Of a stretch of DNA of 64,000 nucleotides, positions 18,156 through 29,074 are shown piece by piece. The notes beneath the pieces were generated by a model, which saw only the letters and a list, made by a program, of their open reading frames with translations, made no database searches and was not told the DNA's origin. Made by a program: the position numbers and the translations under genes. Source of the stretch: Microvirga lotononidis (GTDB taxonomy: Bacteria; Pseudomonadota; Alphaproteobacteria; Rhizobiales; Beijerinckiaceae); contig NZ_CP141049.1 in assembly GCF_034627025.1 (NCBI RefSeq), positions 248,001 through 312,000 on the forward strand. The letters are read 5' to 3'. Each line of letters opens with the position of its first letter. Position 1 is the stretch's first letter.

Positions 18156-18959
18156 TTAGGATCGTCGCACCTCATTGGCGGCACCCGAGCACCCTTTCGG
18201 CGCTCGCTGTTTCCAGGTGGCCACCGACTTGCCGCGCTTGTTCCTGATACGGACGAAGAAAGCCCGCAGTGGGCCAGGTACGCCGGAGATCACCCAAGCG
18301 GCTTCAACCAGCATTGACCGGGCGTGCGCCCGACCCTGCCTGCTGATGCGGCCATGATAGGCGGGCTTGTCGCCGGACTGCCGCACCTTCGGATTGAGGC
18401 CGAAGTAGCTCACCAGCTTTTGCGGCGAGGAGAAGCGTGTGATGTCGCCGATCGCCGCCAGCACGCTCATGGCCACCGTGGCATTCACCCCCGTGATCGT
18501 CATCAAGCGCCTGACCTGTGGATCATCAAGGGCCTTCTGGGCGAGGCTCTTGTCCAGCTCCGCGAGCTCGGCCCCAAGCCGATCCAGTTCACCGGCATGG
18601 CGCAGCACGACACGACGCTGATCCTCGGCGAGCGGGAGGGCCTCCAACCAGGCCCTCCCGCGTTTCGAGAACAGGCTGCCTTGATAGGGTGGGATCAGGT
18701 GAGCATGCAGAACCGAGTGGATCCGGTTCTTGAGGCGGGTCATCTGCGCGACCAGTTGGGTGCGTTCTGCCGAGACACGGCGGCGGGCCTCGGTCTCCTC
18801 GTCCGGCATCCAGACTTCGGGCAGGAACCCGCTGGCATGGAGCTTCGCCAGCACGCGAGCATCAATCTTGTCGGTCTTGACCTTGGCCCAGGCGATCGCC
18901 CGCACCAGGTTGGGATTGGCAATCACCACCCGTGCCACGAACGGCGACAGCAGGCGCAC
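18156..18959 (-). pseudogene. IS110-family transposase, 5'-truncated
   Basis: The frame encodes 267 residues of an IS110-type DEDD transposase. DKIDARVLAKLHASGFLPEV belongs to the RuvC-like half, and the C-terminal transposase_20 domain is present (LMTITGVNATVAMSVLAAIG, YFGLNPKVRQSG, GRISRQGRAHARSMLVEAAW). Full proteins have about 340 residues. The N-terminal beta-strands with the first catalytic aspartate are missing, replaced by the start of an IS21-like gene in another frame. It is inactive unless supplied in trans. Confidence 0.85.
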
Positions 18960-18975
18960 GATGGCGCTGGTGTTG

Positions 18976-19081
18976 CCGTCGGCTCGATCGTGCCAGCGTT
19001 CAGATACTTTTTGATGGTGTTGCGAGACAGGCCAGTCCGCCGTGCGTTCTCCCGGATCGGCAGCTTCTCCCGGAAGGTCAT
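18976..19081 (-). pseudogene. IS21-type IstA N-terminal fragment
   Basis: A short frame reads MTFREKLPIRENARRTGLSR and NTIKKYLNAGTIEP, the N-terminal helix-turn-helix of IS21-family IstA transposases. Homology ends at about 18976, where the IS110 remnant begins. It is not the same sequence as the complete IS21 element at 26616-29240, so it represents another member of the family. Confidence 0.6.
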
Positions 19082-19267
19082 CAACTCCGCTTGGGTGCCG
19101 CTGAAGCGGATCAGAAAATGCGACGTGCTCGTGCTAGACCTATAGCAGAGCCATCCCATCTCGAGACCGACACGCGGTAATCTGGTGGCGCCTGTTCCCG
19201 AAAGCCGGATCCATGAACCTCATCAACCGATGGCAAGTGACTGTGACTCCCTGTTGACGCTTGACTC

Positions 19268-19318
19268 ATTCATAACTCGTCGGTTATGGATAAGTTAGAT
19301 AGCCGAATGGTTATGAAT
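19268..19318. promoter_or_regulatory. Candidate ArsR-family operator
   Basis: Inverted words surround the promoter region just before the ArsR start. CATAAC-N6-GTTATG lies at 19271-19288, and the larger pair ATTCATAAC (19268-19276) and GTTATGAAT (19310-19318) spans it. ArsR-family repressors usually bind AT-rich dyads of this type overlapping their own promoter. Confidence 0.6.
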
Positions 19319-19322
19319 TCCG

Positions 19323-19646
19323 ATGCCATCACCGCACGATGTCCTTTTCAGAGCGCTCGCCGATCCAACCCGGCGGGCCATTTTCGAGCGGCTATGCCGC
19401 GACGGAGACCAGACGGTGGCGGCCCTGACCGCCCACGCTGGTGTTTCGCAGCCTGCCGTCTCAAAGCATCTCGGCGTCCTGAAGCAGGCTGGCTTGGTGC
19501 GTGACCGCCACCAGGGTCGTCAAACGCACTACAGCGCACTAGCGGGTGCCTTGGCCCCGCTGATCGATTGGACAAGCCAGATGGCCGGCTTCTGGCAAAG
19601 CCGGTTCGACGATCTTGAAGACTTGCTAAAGAGGATGGACCAATGA
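19323..19646 (+). CDS. ArsR-family HTH repressor
   Basis: The 107-residue winged-helix protein reads LFRALADPTRRAIFERL, then LTAHAGVSQPAVSKHLGVLK and QGRQTHYSALAGALAPLIDW. It lacks the metal-binding cysteines of true arsenic sensors and belongs to the group paired with AHSA1/SRPBCC proteins. It overlaps the next gene by 4 bases and probably represses the three-gene operon from the dyads at 19268-19318. The signal it senses is unknown. Confidence 0.92.
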   Translation: MPSPHDVLFRALADPTRRAIFERLCRDGDQTVAALTAHAGVSQPAVSKHLGVLKQAGLVRDRHQGRQTHYSALAGALAPLIDWTSQMAGFWQSRFDDLEDLLKRMDQ

Positions 19647-20074
19647 ACGAAATAGTGACCGAGACGCGCTCGGTGGTTGTCGAGCGGGAGATCCCTCATC
19701 CGTCGGAGAAGATCTGGCGTGCACTCACCCAGCCGCACCTGATCGCGGAGTGGCTCATGAAGAATGACTTTGCGCCTGCCGTGGGCCACCGGTTTAATCT
19801 TCGTGGAGACTGGGGCGGGGCGCTGGATTGCGAGGTCCTGGCCATCGAGCCAAACAGCCTGCTGTCCTACACCTGGAATTTCACGCACGACGATCCGGCC
19901 TTCGATCTGCGAAGCGTTGTGACCTTCACTTTGACCCCAACGAGCACCGGAACGCTTTTGCGCATGGAGCAGGTGGGCTTCCGGCCGGAGCAGAAGCAGG
20001 CCTACGGGGGGGCCCGGGCCGGGTGGCCGGGGTTCTTCGCGAACCTGGAGCAGGTCTTGGCGCGCATCGATTGA
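19643..20074 (+). CDS. SRPBCC (AHSA1-like) domain protein
   Basis: The 143-residue START-like protein has the AHSA1 pattern. It opens with VVEREIPHPSEKIWRALTQP, then HLIAEWLMKNDFAP and FNLRGDWGGALDCEVLAIEP, and ends with RAGWPGFFANLEQVLARID. This fold binds hydrophobic ligands. Members next to ArsR repressors are common but have no fixed function. Translational coupling to the ArsR gene (4-base overlap) indicates that the two act together. Confidence 0.9.
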   Translation: MNEIVTETRSVVVEREIPHPSEKIWRALTQPHLIAEWLMKNDFAPAVGHRFNLRGDWGGALDCEVLAIEPNSLLSYTWNFTHDDPAFDLRSVVTFTLTPTSTGTLLRMEQVGFRPEQKQAYGGARAGWPGFFANLEQVLARID

Positions 20075-20082
20075 AAGCCGCT

Positions 20083-20110
20083 GCCGAGCGGATCAGGTGA
20101 TCCGCTCGGC
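20083..20110. terminator. Perfect 28-base hairpin within the ArsR operon
   Basis: Thirteen-base arms, GCCGAGCGGATCA and TGATCCGCTCGGC, are separated by GG. This very stable structure lies between the AHSA1-like and small membrane-protein genes, 9 bases after the former's stop. Few T bases follow, so it could be an attenuating or RNA-stabilising hairpin rather than a strict terminator. Confidence 0.65.
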
Positions 20111-20131
20111 TCATGTTTGGAGGAAAGCACA

Positions 20132-20359
20132 ATGAATTGGAACACATGGGTTCGGCAGGGGCACCGCTGGCTGTCGCTCGCCTTTACGGTTACCGTCGTC
20201 GCAAACTTCGTTGCCATGGCGCTGGGAGAGCCTCCTGCCTTAGTGGTCTATGCGCCGCTGCTCCCGCTCTTCCTGCTCTTATTCACCGGTCTCTACATGT
20301 TCGTGTTGCCATATGCCGTCAGGAGGAAAACTAGACGACAGCTTGCCGAACAGGGGTGA
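20132..20359 (+). CDS. Small two-helix membrane protein
   Basis: The 75-residue protein has two hydrophobic segments (WLSLAFTVTVVANFVAMAL and LLPLFLLLFTGLYMFVLP) with a short loop, ending in a basic tail (RRKTRRQLAEQG). It resembles small inner-membrane proteins found after ArsR/AHSA1 pairs. GGAGG precedes the ATG at normal spacing. Its role is unknown; cotranscription with the two preceding genes is likely unless the hairpin at 20083-20110 stops transcription. Confidence 0.8.
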   Translation: MNWNTWVRQGHRWLSLAFTVTVVANFVAMALGEPPALVVYAPLLPLFLLLFTGLYMFVLPYAVRRKTRRQLAEQG

Positions 20360-20677
20360 CCAAATTACTGGTAAGTCCGGAACACCGCCGGATGAGCTAC
20401 GGACCAGGAGTGTCTCCGTATGGAGGGAATTCACACCGTGTGAACGTTCGCCGCCGGTACTCCTGAGACGTCGCCACTCGGTTCGCTTCGGCGCTTGGGA
20501 GTTTACATTCGCTGCGCGGCCGCAAAGTGGAGGATTGACCTCTGTATGGACCGGCCGTGCGTTGCAAGAGGCTTTGTAGATGGTGACGTTGGTCTTGCGA
20601 CGCACGGCTGGTCCCGAAGGGGCACGGGGCGGATGCAAATTCGGTGTCCGCTGCGGCACTTGAGATCAACTCCGCAT

Positions 20678-20924
20678 TTGCACCAAGCCAGCCCAAGACC
20701 GTTGCGGCCAGTATTTCGGGAGTGTAGCGCCTCGTGTCGAGGAAGCGGGTGCCGTCTGGCATTGCGTCCTGTGCAGCCAAGCAGCGATTGACCTGGGTCA
20801 AGCGCCACTCCCGGACCTGCTCATTCCGGGCGCGATTGGGAGACATCGTCTGGAGTTCAATCCGCTGACGCAAAACTTTTGTATCGACGGAGAGGAAAAC
20901 ATGAAGGACGTCCTCACCAGACCG
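20678..20924 (-). pseudogene. Remnant of a P-loop kinase-like (TmrB-type) protein
   Basis: Residues SGEDVLHVFLSVDTKVLRQR, IELQTMSPN, QVREWRLTQVNRCLAAQDAM and GTRFLDTRRYTPEILAATVL match the C-terminal half of small AAA/nucleotide-kinase-like proteins (TmrB or chloramphenicol-phosphotransferase type). The N-terminal P-loop half is absent. The frame opens further at both ends (20397-20978), but that sequence looks unrelated. The stretch 20360-20677 otherwise holds nothing I can name. Confidence 0.55.
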
Positions 20925-21065
20925 AGCTGATGCAGACAAACTGCTGAACCGCCTAGGGTGAGCAGACTCTAGGTGCATTCCATAAAGGGCCTGCGCGAAA
21001 TTACCTTATAGCAGCCATCTAAAAATGTCAGGGCCCTGCCATGTAGGAATGTCAGTTCCAGTTCC

Positions 21066-21086
21066 CCCTCCCTGCGCATGGGAGGG
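21066..21086. repeat. Inverted repeat near the transposase remnant
   Basis: CCCTCCC and GGGAGGG flank a 7-base loop. It lies just before the transposase-like frame at 21094 and may be part of a decayed IS end. The words ATGTCAG (21026, 21047) repeat nearby. Confidence 0.4.
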
Positions 21087-21093
21087 TCAGGGC

Positions 21094-21245
21094 CATGACG
21101 GTAATCAGCATGAGGACTGGGAACTGTATCGGCTGCGTGTGGTGACGGATCTGATCGCGGACCGCCGGACCGCAACGAAGGCTGCCACCCAACTCCATCT
21201 AACCGAGCGCCCGGTGTAGCGCCTGCTCCGCCGCTTCCTTCAGGA
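21094..21245 (+). pseudogene. ISNCY-type transposase N-terminal remnant
   Basis: A decayed frame begins with MTVISM and, after a frameshift, continues ELYRLRVVTDLIADRRTATK, then AATQLHLTERPV, an in-frame stop, and RLLRRFLQD. This is the N-terminal helix-turn-helix of ISNCY-like transposases. A frameshift, a nonsense codon where tyrosine is expected, and truncation by the GlxA-regulator gene show that it is dead. The assignment rests on the HTH pattern only. Confidence 0.5.
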
Positions 21246-22268
21246 CTGTGCCGCACTTGAGGTGTTCCGGCTCGCGTGCCGCGCAAATCGGCGTTGGTAC
21301 TCGCGCGGAGTCAGTCCGGTCTTGCGCTTGAAGAGCTCGCGAAATGTGCTGAGATCGCCATAGCCGATACGTTGGCTCACGCCTTCAAGGCTGGCGTGGC
21401 CCGCCTCGAGCAACCGCTTGGCGACTTCGATACGGAGGGACTGGAGATATTCCAGGGGCGTGTCACCCACTGCTTGCTTGAAACGTCGGTTGAGGGTCCG
21501 TTCGCTGACGGCAAGATAAGCTGCGAGTTCGGACAGCCGAAACCCGTGTTGAAGTGTTGCCTCCATCCGGATCTGAGCGCGGGCGACAAGGCGATCGGAG
21601 TGTCCATGCTCGTCGAGCAACGTCGCATATGATGCCTGCGACACACGATTGGTGTCAATCAACAGGGCCTTGGCGGTCGTCGTGGCCAAATTGGCATCGC
21701 CGATCATCTCGACGAGGCGCAGGGCCAGGTTGAGAAAGGATGTCACAGCGCCGGTACAGAGAACGCGATCCTGTTCGGTCATAACTTCATTGGCTCGAAG
21801 TTCAACCCTTGGGTACCGCCGGGCGAAGTCCGTAGCCCGATCCCAGTGGGTAGTGGCAATACGGCCATCAAGTAGTCCCGCTTCGGCCAGCAGATAACTG
21901 CCGGTGCAATAGGAAGCTACCACCGCGCCCGCTGCGTGTTGCCGCCGCAGTGCAGACGACAGTGCGTGCAGTTGCTCGCGCCGGGAGACAAACTCCTCCA
22001 TGTCGGCGACGAACGGTGCGGTCACCAGAATTGCGTCGGCCCGCCCGCGGGCATCGATCCTCCCGTCGACCGCTACGGTTTGACCCGAAGCACTATGCAC
22101 CGGTTTGCCATTAAGAGATTCCACACGCCACCGGATCGGCTGGAACGGCTGGCGACGGTTCACAGGGCTCTTGGCGGCAATGCGGTTAGCTGCTGCGAAG
22201 ACGTCGATTGGACCAGATACGCCCGAGGCCAGGACACCATCATATACCCAGATACGGATCATTCTCAT
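21240..22268 (-). CDS. GlxA-family (DJ-1/PfpI plus AraC) regulator
   Basis: The 342-residue protein joins an N-terminal DJ-1/PfpI-like domain (IRIWVYDGVLASGVSGPIDV, with VVASYCTGSYLLAEAGLLDG carrying the cysteine at the nucleophile elbow) to a C-terminal AraC domain (RLSELAAYLAVSERTLNRRF; HASLEGVSQRIGYGDLSTFR). Such regulators often control nitrogen or small-molecule catabolism. It is divergent from the tautomerase gene with 100 bases between them, so it probably controls that gene. The shared region has no single clear dyad. Confidence 0.93.
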   Translation of the reverse strand: MRMIRIWVYDGVLASGVSGPIDVFAAANRIAAKSPVNRRQPFQPIRWRVESLNGKPVHSASGQTVAVDGRIDARGRADAILVTAPFVADMEEFVSRREQLHALSSALRRQHAAGAVVASYCTGSYLLAEAGLLDGRIATTHWDRATDFARRYPRVELRANEVMTEQDRVLCTGAVTSFLNLALRLVEMIGDANLATTTAKALLIDTNRVSQASYATLLDEHGHSDRLVARAQIRMEATLQHGFRLSELAAYLAVSERTLNRRFKQAVGDTPLEYLQSLRIEVAKRLLEAGHASLEGVSQRIGYGDLSTFRELFKRKTGLTPREYQRRFARHASRNTSSAAQS

Positions 22269-22368
22269 CTATGTCTGATCTTCCTCCAAAGATGGCGATC
22301 CTGCCAATTTCTGGCGGGCCTGTGAAGACCTAAACTGGACGTATCGAAATGGCGAATGGAGTTTAGGG

Positions 22369-22893
22369 ATGCCGATGCTCGATGCATTTATTCCGGAAGG
22401 CGCGTTGTCGCCCGCCGCGGAAGCACGGTTGCTGCAGGAGGTCACGGACCTCTTGATGCAGCACGAGGGGATTGATCCGGCGAACGAGAAGGCGCGGGCG
22501 GTGAGCCTCATCTTCCTGCATAGGCCGGTAGTGTATGTCGCGGGAGCGCTGACGACCTCGCCGCGCTATCGATTCATCCCTTCCGTGATGGAAGGCCTCT
22601 ACGATGACAAGCGGAGAAGCGCGATCGTGCGCGAGATCACTGAAGCAGTGTCTCGGGCGGAGGGAGCGACGTTCGAAGACGTCGCACCGCGCGTTTGGGT
22701 GTTCCCTACCGAGATCGCAGACGGCCGCTGGGGTGGTCGTGGCGTGATCCGCCGGCTTCCGGAATTCCTCGCCTATGCGCTCGGCGACGAGGCGAGCGCC
22801 GATGGAGCCCGTCGCCTGGCCGAGCGGCGCCGGCAAGAGGCGGTGGCTGTTCTTGAGGCCGCGCGAGGCGCTGCAGCCACTGAGGCGTCATAA
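22369..22893 (+). CDS. Tautomerase-superfamily protein
   Basis: The 174-residue protein starts MPMLDAFIPEGALSPAAEAR, so removal of the first methionine leaves the catalytic N-terminal proline of the 4-oxalocrotonate tautomerase/MIF superfamily. It is about twice the classic monomer length, as in two-repeat tautomerases; the second half lacks a clear second proline. Expected chemistry is keto-enol tautomerisation or dehalogenation. It is transcribed divergently from the GlxA-type regulator. The last 30 residues are an Arg/Ala-rich helix. Confidence 0.8.
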   Translation: MPMLDAFIPEGALSPAAEARLLQEVTDLLMQHEGIDPANEKARAVSLIFLHRPVVYVAGALTTSPRYRFIPSVMEGLYDDKRRSAIVREITEAVSRAEGATFEDVAPRVWVFPTEIADGRWGGRGVIRRLPEFLAYALGDEASADGARRLAERRRQEAVAVLEAARGAAATEAS

Positions 22894-23404
22894 AGCGGCG
22901 AGTCGCGTCTTGCCGCTGCCCAAGGGGCCGGTGATGAAGGTCAGCGGCTGGATGTCGCGCAGCTCAAACCGTTCGCCGCCCCACGGCCACGGCAGATTGA
23001 CTGCCATGCTGAGACTGGGGGAGCCGCTCAGGCCCGAGAGCTCTCCGGCCGTAGGCACATGGCCTTGAGCAAGGTCGACCCGGAGCTTGCGGATCTTTTT
23101 GATTGCGCCGTTCGTCTGACGAACTTGCTCCTCAAGCCGCTCTTGATGGGCTGCCAGGGCTGGCTCCAGATCTCGCGGGTTGGCACCCAACACGTGCGCC
23201 ACCTGGGCGAGGCTTAGGCCAAGCGTCCGCAACGCCGCGATGTCGGCGGAGCGGGCCATCTCGCCAGGATCATAGGCCCGCCACTCGGTGCCGAGCGGAT
23301 CGGGCGACCAAGTCGCGCTGCTCATAGAGGCGCAGAGCCTTGGTGGAGACGCCGAGCCGCTTGGCCGCTTCGGAAGGGCTGAAGAATTGGGCGGAAGAGC
23401 TCAC
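22888..23404 (-). pseudogene. MerR-type regulator fused to ATPase, broken
   Basis: From a GTG at 23404 the sequence reads SSSAQFFSPSEAAKRLGVST, then KALRLYEQRDLVA, a MerR helix-turn-helix. Near 23300 the frame shifts and continues as DPLGTEWRAYDPGEM, with ALRTLGLSLAQVAHVLG. A coiled coil and a P-loop (TFITGPLGSGKTRLA) follow. The gene then stops two codons after the Walker A motif at 22888, overlapping the tautomerase stop, so the rest of the ATPase domain is missing. One frameshift and one truncation mark it as a pseudogene. Confidence 0.72.
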
Positions 23405-23592
23405 GACGCACCTCAGTTTTGCTAACCGCTCCTCTTATCGAGGCTGCCCCAGGGGACAGATCAAGAGGATGCTCGCGCATATTTCGTCCTATCGCTTATG
23501 GACGACGTGTTGGAATTATTTGCGCGCCCGTGTCCGCGGTCCCCTTTCACGCGCGCATAGTAGGTTAGGCAGGCCAACAGCTGATCCAGGAC

Positions 23593-24177
23593 ATGCAGAG
23601 CCATAACGTGAACCGTGCTGAAGAGGCTGAAGAGGCGGCAGCGGACCTTGCCCGTGCGATCCAAGTCCTGTCGGAAGGGGATCTGCTTCGCCTCAAGGCG
23701 CTCGCCCGGCTCAGAGCCCGCAGCCTCCCAGGGGTCGAATGGGCGGACGTGCTCAACGAAACCATCATGCGCGCGCTCAGTGGCACGCGCCGGTGGCCAC
23801 CTGGGGTGCCAATCATTAGCTTTCTGGCCTGGGCGATGCGAAGCGTCTGTGACGAATATTGGCGGAAGGCGCGACGGGAACGAAGCGTCATCGTCAGCAT
23901 CGAGGTGAGCAGTGGTGGCTGGCCGCCCGATCAGGCCGACGACGCGCCCGACGCCGATCCCGAGCGCACCGCGGCTGCCGTCCAGATGCTAGCCGTTCTC
24001 GATGCCTTGTTCGCCCAGGATGAAACTGCCCTCAAGATCATTGCCGGGCTGGAGGATGGTCTGTCAGCGGCAGAGATCCGCCTTCGATATGGCTTGTCCG
24101 AGACGGAATACGACAGCGCGCGCAAACGCATGAGACGGACCTTGCTGCGCCATAACTTGAAAGGTTGGGAGCGATGA
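23593..24177 (+). CDS. Sigma-70-like (ECF type) factor
   Basis: The 194-residue protein has a region 2-like part (VEWADVLNETIMRALSGTRR, then ISFLAWAMRSVCDEYWRKAR) and a region 4-like helix-turn-helix (GLEDGLSAAEIRLRYGLSET, then EYDSARKRMRRTLL). This fits divergent ECF sigma factors or sigma-like regulators. Its stop overlaps the start of the next small gene by 4 bases, which in turn overlaps a methyltransferase gene. No anti-sigma with a membrane segment is present; the 78-residue protein next door may take that role. Confidence 0.75.
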   Translation: MQSHNVNRAEEAEEAAADLARAIQVLSEGDLLRLKALARLRARSLPGVEWADVLNETIMRALSGTRRWPPGVPIISFLAWAMRSVCDEYWRKARRERSVIVSIEVSSGGWPPDQADDAPDADPERTAAAVQMLAVLDALFAQDETALKIIAGLEDGLSAAEIRLRYGLSETEYDSARKRMRRTLLRHNLKGWER

Positions 24178-24410
24178 AGCGCCTCAGACCAGAGCAAAAG
24201 CTCGATCATGTCCTTGCCGATCTCGCTCAGGACATCGTCGACGCTGGCGATCCAGAACTCAGGCAGGCGGCCTCCGGCCGGTCTCTGCGAGCCACGCTCA
24301 CGGAGATCCGGTCCATCGTTCAGGCGGCCGTCGCGCGTTGCGAGACGCTGCCCAACGCCGTCCCGACACAGGATGACACCATCGAGGACCAAGCTGATGA
24401 CCGAGAATGA
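24174..24410 (+). CDS. Small protein between sigma factor and methyltransferase
   Basis: The 78-residue acidic protein (MKRLRPEQKLDHVLADLAQD, IVDAGDPELRQAASGRSLR) looks largely helical and has no membrane segment. I do not recognise a family. It overlaps the sigma-factor stop by 4 bases and the methyltransferase start by 14 bases, so all three are one coupled unit. A role in modulating the sigma-like protein is only an inference from position. Confidence 0.7.
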   Translation: MKRLRPEQKLDHVLADLAQDIVDAGDPELRQAASGRSLRATLTEIRSIVQAAVARCETLPNAVPTQDDTIEDQADDRE

Positions 24411-25281
24411 GCTTTCAATCGTCCGGCGTGCCTATGCCAAGCAGATCATGGCGGCCGACTGGCCGGTGGTCAGTCAACAGGTGGAGGATGCCTTTGCGGC
24501 CGTTCCGCGGGAGCATTTCCTAGGTCCGGGTCCCTGGCCGATCTTCCGCTTCTGGCAGAACGGTTATATGACCACGCCCAGCGCCGATCCGGTCTATCTC
24601 TACACCAACGACCTCGTCGGCATCGCCCCGGAGCGGCACATCAACAATGGCCAACCGTCCTTACACGCTCATCTCCTCGCCTGTGCGGCACCCAACGAGG
24701 GCGAACATGTCGTCCATGTCGGGGCCGGACTCGGCTACTACTCCGCGATCATGGCCGAGATGATTGGGCCCTCCGGGCAGGTGACCGCGATCGAGTACGA
24801 GCTGGATCTGGCGGCTCGGGCGAGGGAGAATCTCTCCCGCTATGCCAACGTCTCTGTAATCCAGGGAGATGGGGCCTCTGTGCCCTTCGAGCCGGCCGAC
24901 GTGATCTACGTCAATGCCGGCACAACGAAGCCCGCCGACATCTGGCTCGACCGGCTCCGGGACGGCGGCAGGCTCATCCTGCCGCTGACGACCGACAAAA
25001 GCTTCCGATCGGCCGAACCCGGTCCGATCAGCCGCCGCGGCGCGGTCTTCCTCATCACACGCCGAGGACCGGATTTCCTGGCCCGCTGGGTGTCGCCGGT
25101 CGCGATCTATCCCTGCGCCGGCCTGCGGGATGAGGCCTCGGAGCATGCCCTGGCCGCAGCCTTCGAGAAGGGCGACTGGAAGCGGGTGACAGGATTGCGC
25201 CGCACAGCCAATCTTCCGGAAGAGCAGTGTTGGCTTCGGGCTCAGGGCTGGAGCCTCACCTACGAGGAGCCCGTCGCGTGA
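24397..25281 (+). CDS. Protein-L-isoaspartate O-methyltransferase-like enzyme
   Basis: The 294-residue SAM-dependent methyltransferase has an N-terminal PCMT-like part (VEDAFAAVPREHFLGPGPWP). Its SAM-binding motif I (VVHVGAGLGYYSAIMAEMIG) and acidic motif (VTAIEYELDLAARARENL) are intact, as is DVIYVNAGTTKPADIWLDRL. The family repairs isoaspartyl residues in aged proteins, but many members next to sigma-like genes have other targets. The canonical HxxGT-like segment appears as NNGQPSLHAHL. The roughly 80 C-terminal residues are specific to this subgroup. Confidence 0.82.
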   Translation: MTENELSIVRRAYAKQIMAADWPVVSQQVEDAFAAVPREHFLGPGPWPIFRFWQNGYMTTPSADPVYLYTNDLVGIAPERHINNGQPSLHAHLLACAAPNEGEHVVHVGAGLGYYSAIMAEMIGPSGQVTAIEYELDLAARARENLSRYANVSVIQGDGASVPFEPADVIYVNAGTTKPADIWLDRLRDGGRLILPLTTDKSFRSAEPGPISRRGAVFLITRRGPDFLARWVSPVAIYPCAGLRDEASEHALAAAFEKGDWKRVTGLRRTANLPEEQCWLRAQGWSLTYEEPVA

Positions 25282-25390
25282 GGCGAATAGCACGGCATTC
25301 AACAGCATTGGATGCGCGTCACGAGGCGCGGCTTGCAGGGCTGCGCGCTCACCCACCCGGACAACCGTAAGCCTCTCATCGAGGTATGCT

Positions 25391-26615
25391 TCATTTCCTT
25401 CGACACCGGTCCAGGTCCTGAGTGCTGACGAGTCGTTCGTCCGTTCCCCGAAGGAGAATGCGCATCCTCACCGCCAAGAGGACCGCCAGCAGCGATGCGA
25501 GCCCGAGAAGAAGGCCCATGTCACGGAAGGCCGCGCTATAGCCGAACCAGCCGACCCAAGGCTGGCTGGCCAGCGGTGACAGGAATTGCCCTAGAAAGAT
25601 GCTGGCCGTCAGCCCGCCTGCGACCCGCCCGCGAACCGACGGTGGGGCGAGCGTCATGGCACCCGCCATGAGGCCCGGCATGACGCAGCCCATGCCCGCC
25701 CCCGTCGCGACGAGTCCAGTCAGGACGAAGGCATGGGACGCCGCGGCCGCAATGATGCCGTAGCCCACAGCCATGAGACCGAAGCCGAGACCGAACCCTC
25801 CGAGGATCCCGATCCGGTTCCGGAGATAGCCGTAGCCCAGCGAGGCTGCCGCGATCGCAAGATTGAAGACGCCGAGCGTCATCCCTACGACACCGGGCGA
25901 GGTGACGCCGAGAGCGTAAAGATGAAAAGGGAGCTGGGTAGGGATCAGATAGAAGATCAGGCTGTTGAAGGCCGCTGCCAGAAACAGAACCGCGATCGGC
26001 AGCCAGGGGAGCGCTGCTGCCGGCTCCGCCGCCATCATCTGGCCTGTGCGCCTCGGTTCGGCGAGGCAGACCACGACGGCGGGAAGCACGATGAAGGCAA
26101 GCCCATAGATCGCGAAGGGGGCCCGCCAGCCCGCTTCGGACAGGAGGCCTCCGGCGCTCATGAACACCAAGCCGCCCACACCTGTGAAGGCCGCCTGTAA
26201 ACCTATGAAGCGATCACGGGCCGGTCCAGCATAAAGATCCCCGATGAGGGCTGTTGTGGCCGTCATGATCCCGGCCACGGCCGCCCCTAGCACGGCTCGT
26301 CCGAAGAGCAGCCCGTGCAACGTGTCGAGGACAAGACCGGACATGCCGGCGAAGCCATAAAGAAGAATGGCACAGACCAGGACACGCCAGCGTCCGAAGC
26401 AGTCCGTGAGGCTGCCTGCCACCGGCGCCACGCAGGCGATGACGAGAGCCGGCATGGTGATCAGGAGCCGCGTCAGCAAGGCTGCGTTCTCTGTGCCCGC
26501 GAACGCCGCCTCTATGGCAGGAAGCCCCGGCGAGATTGCCGTCGCGGCCATGATCGTGAGAGCGCTCACGCACAGCAGCGTGACCGCGGATCCACGCGGG
26601 CGGGGAGGTCGCCCC
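25391..26615 (-). pseudogene. MFS efflux transporter, main part (split by IS21)
   Basis: This segment encodes about 405 residues of a 12-helix major facilitator protein of the Bcr/CflA or drug-efflux type (ALTIMAATAISPGLPAIEAA; GSLTDCFGRWRVLVCAILLY, the motif A region). A GTG at 26569 could start a shortened product lacking part of helix 1. The native 5' end (29241-29317) lies beyond a complete IS21 element. Removing the element and one copy of the 6-base duplication gives one frame of 431 residues, starting MKVVNPSRLEHSAARTTSVG. Before the insertion it followed the FMN reductase gene in a SoxR-linked operon. Confidence 0.85.
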
Positions 26616-26744
26616 TATTGCGCGACAATCTGGATTGGAAGTGCGCGACGATCAGGATGGTGATTGGCTGTCGCGGCGGGCATAATGATTGTCGCGCCGC
26701 GACACAGATGCAAGCGCTTTCTTGATTGTCGCTGCGAGCGTCAA

Positions 26745-29074
<2,330 letters not shown>

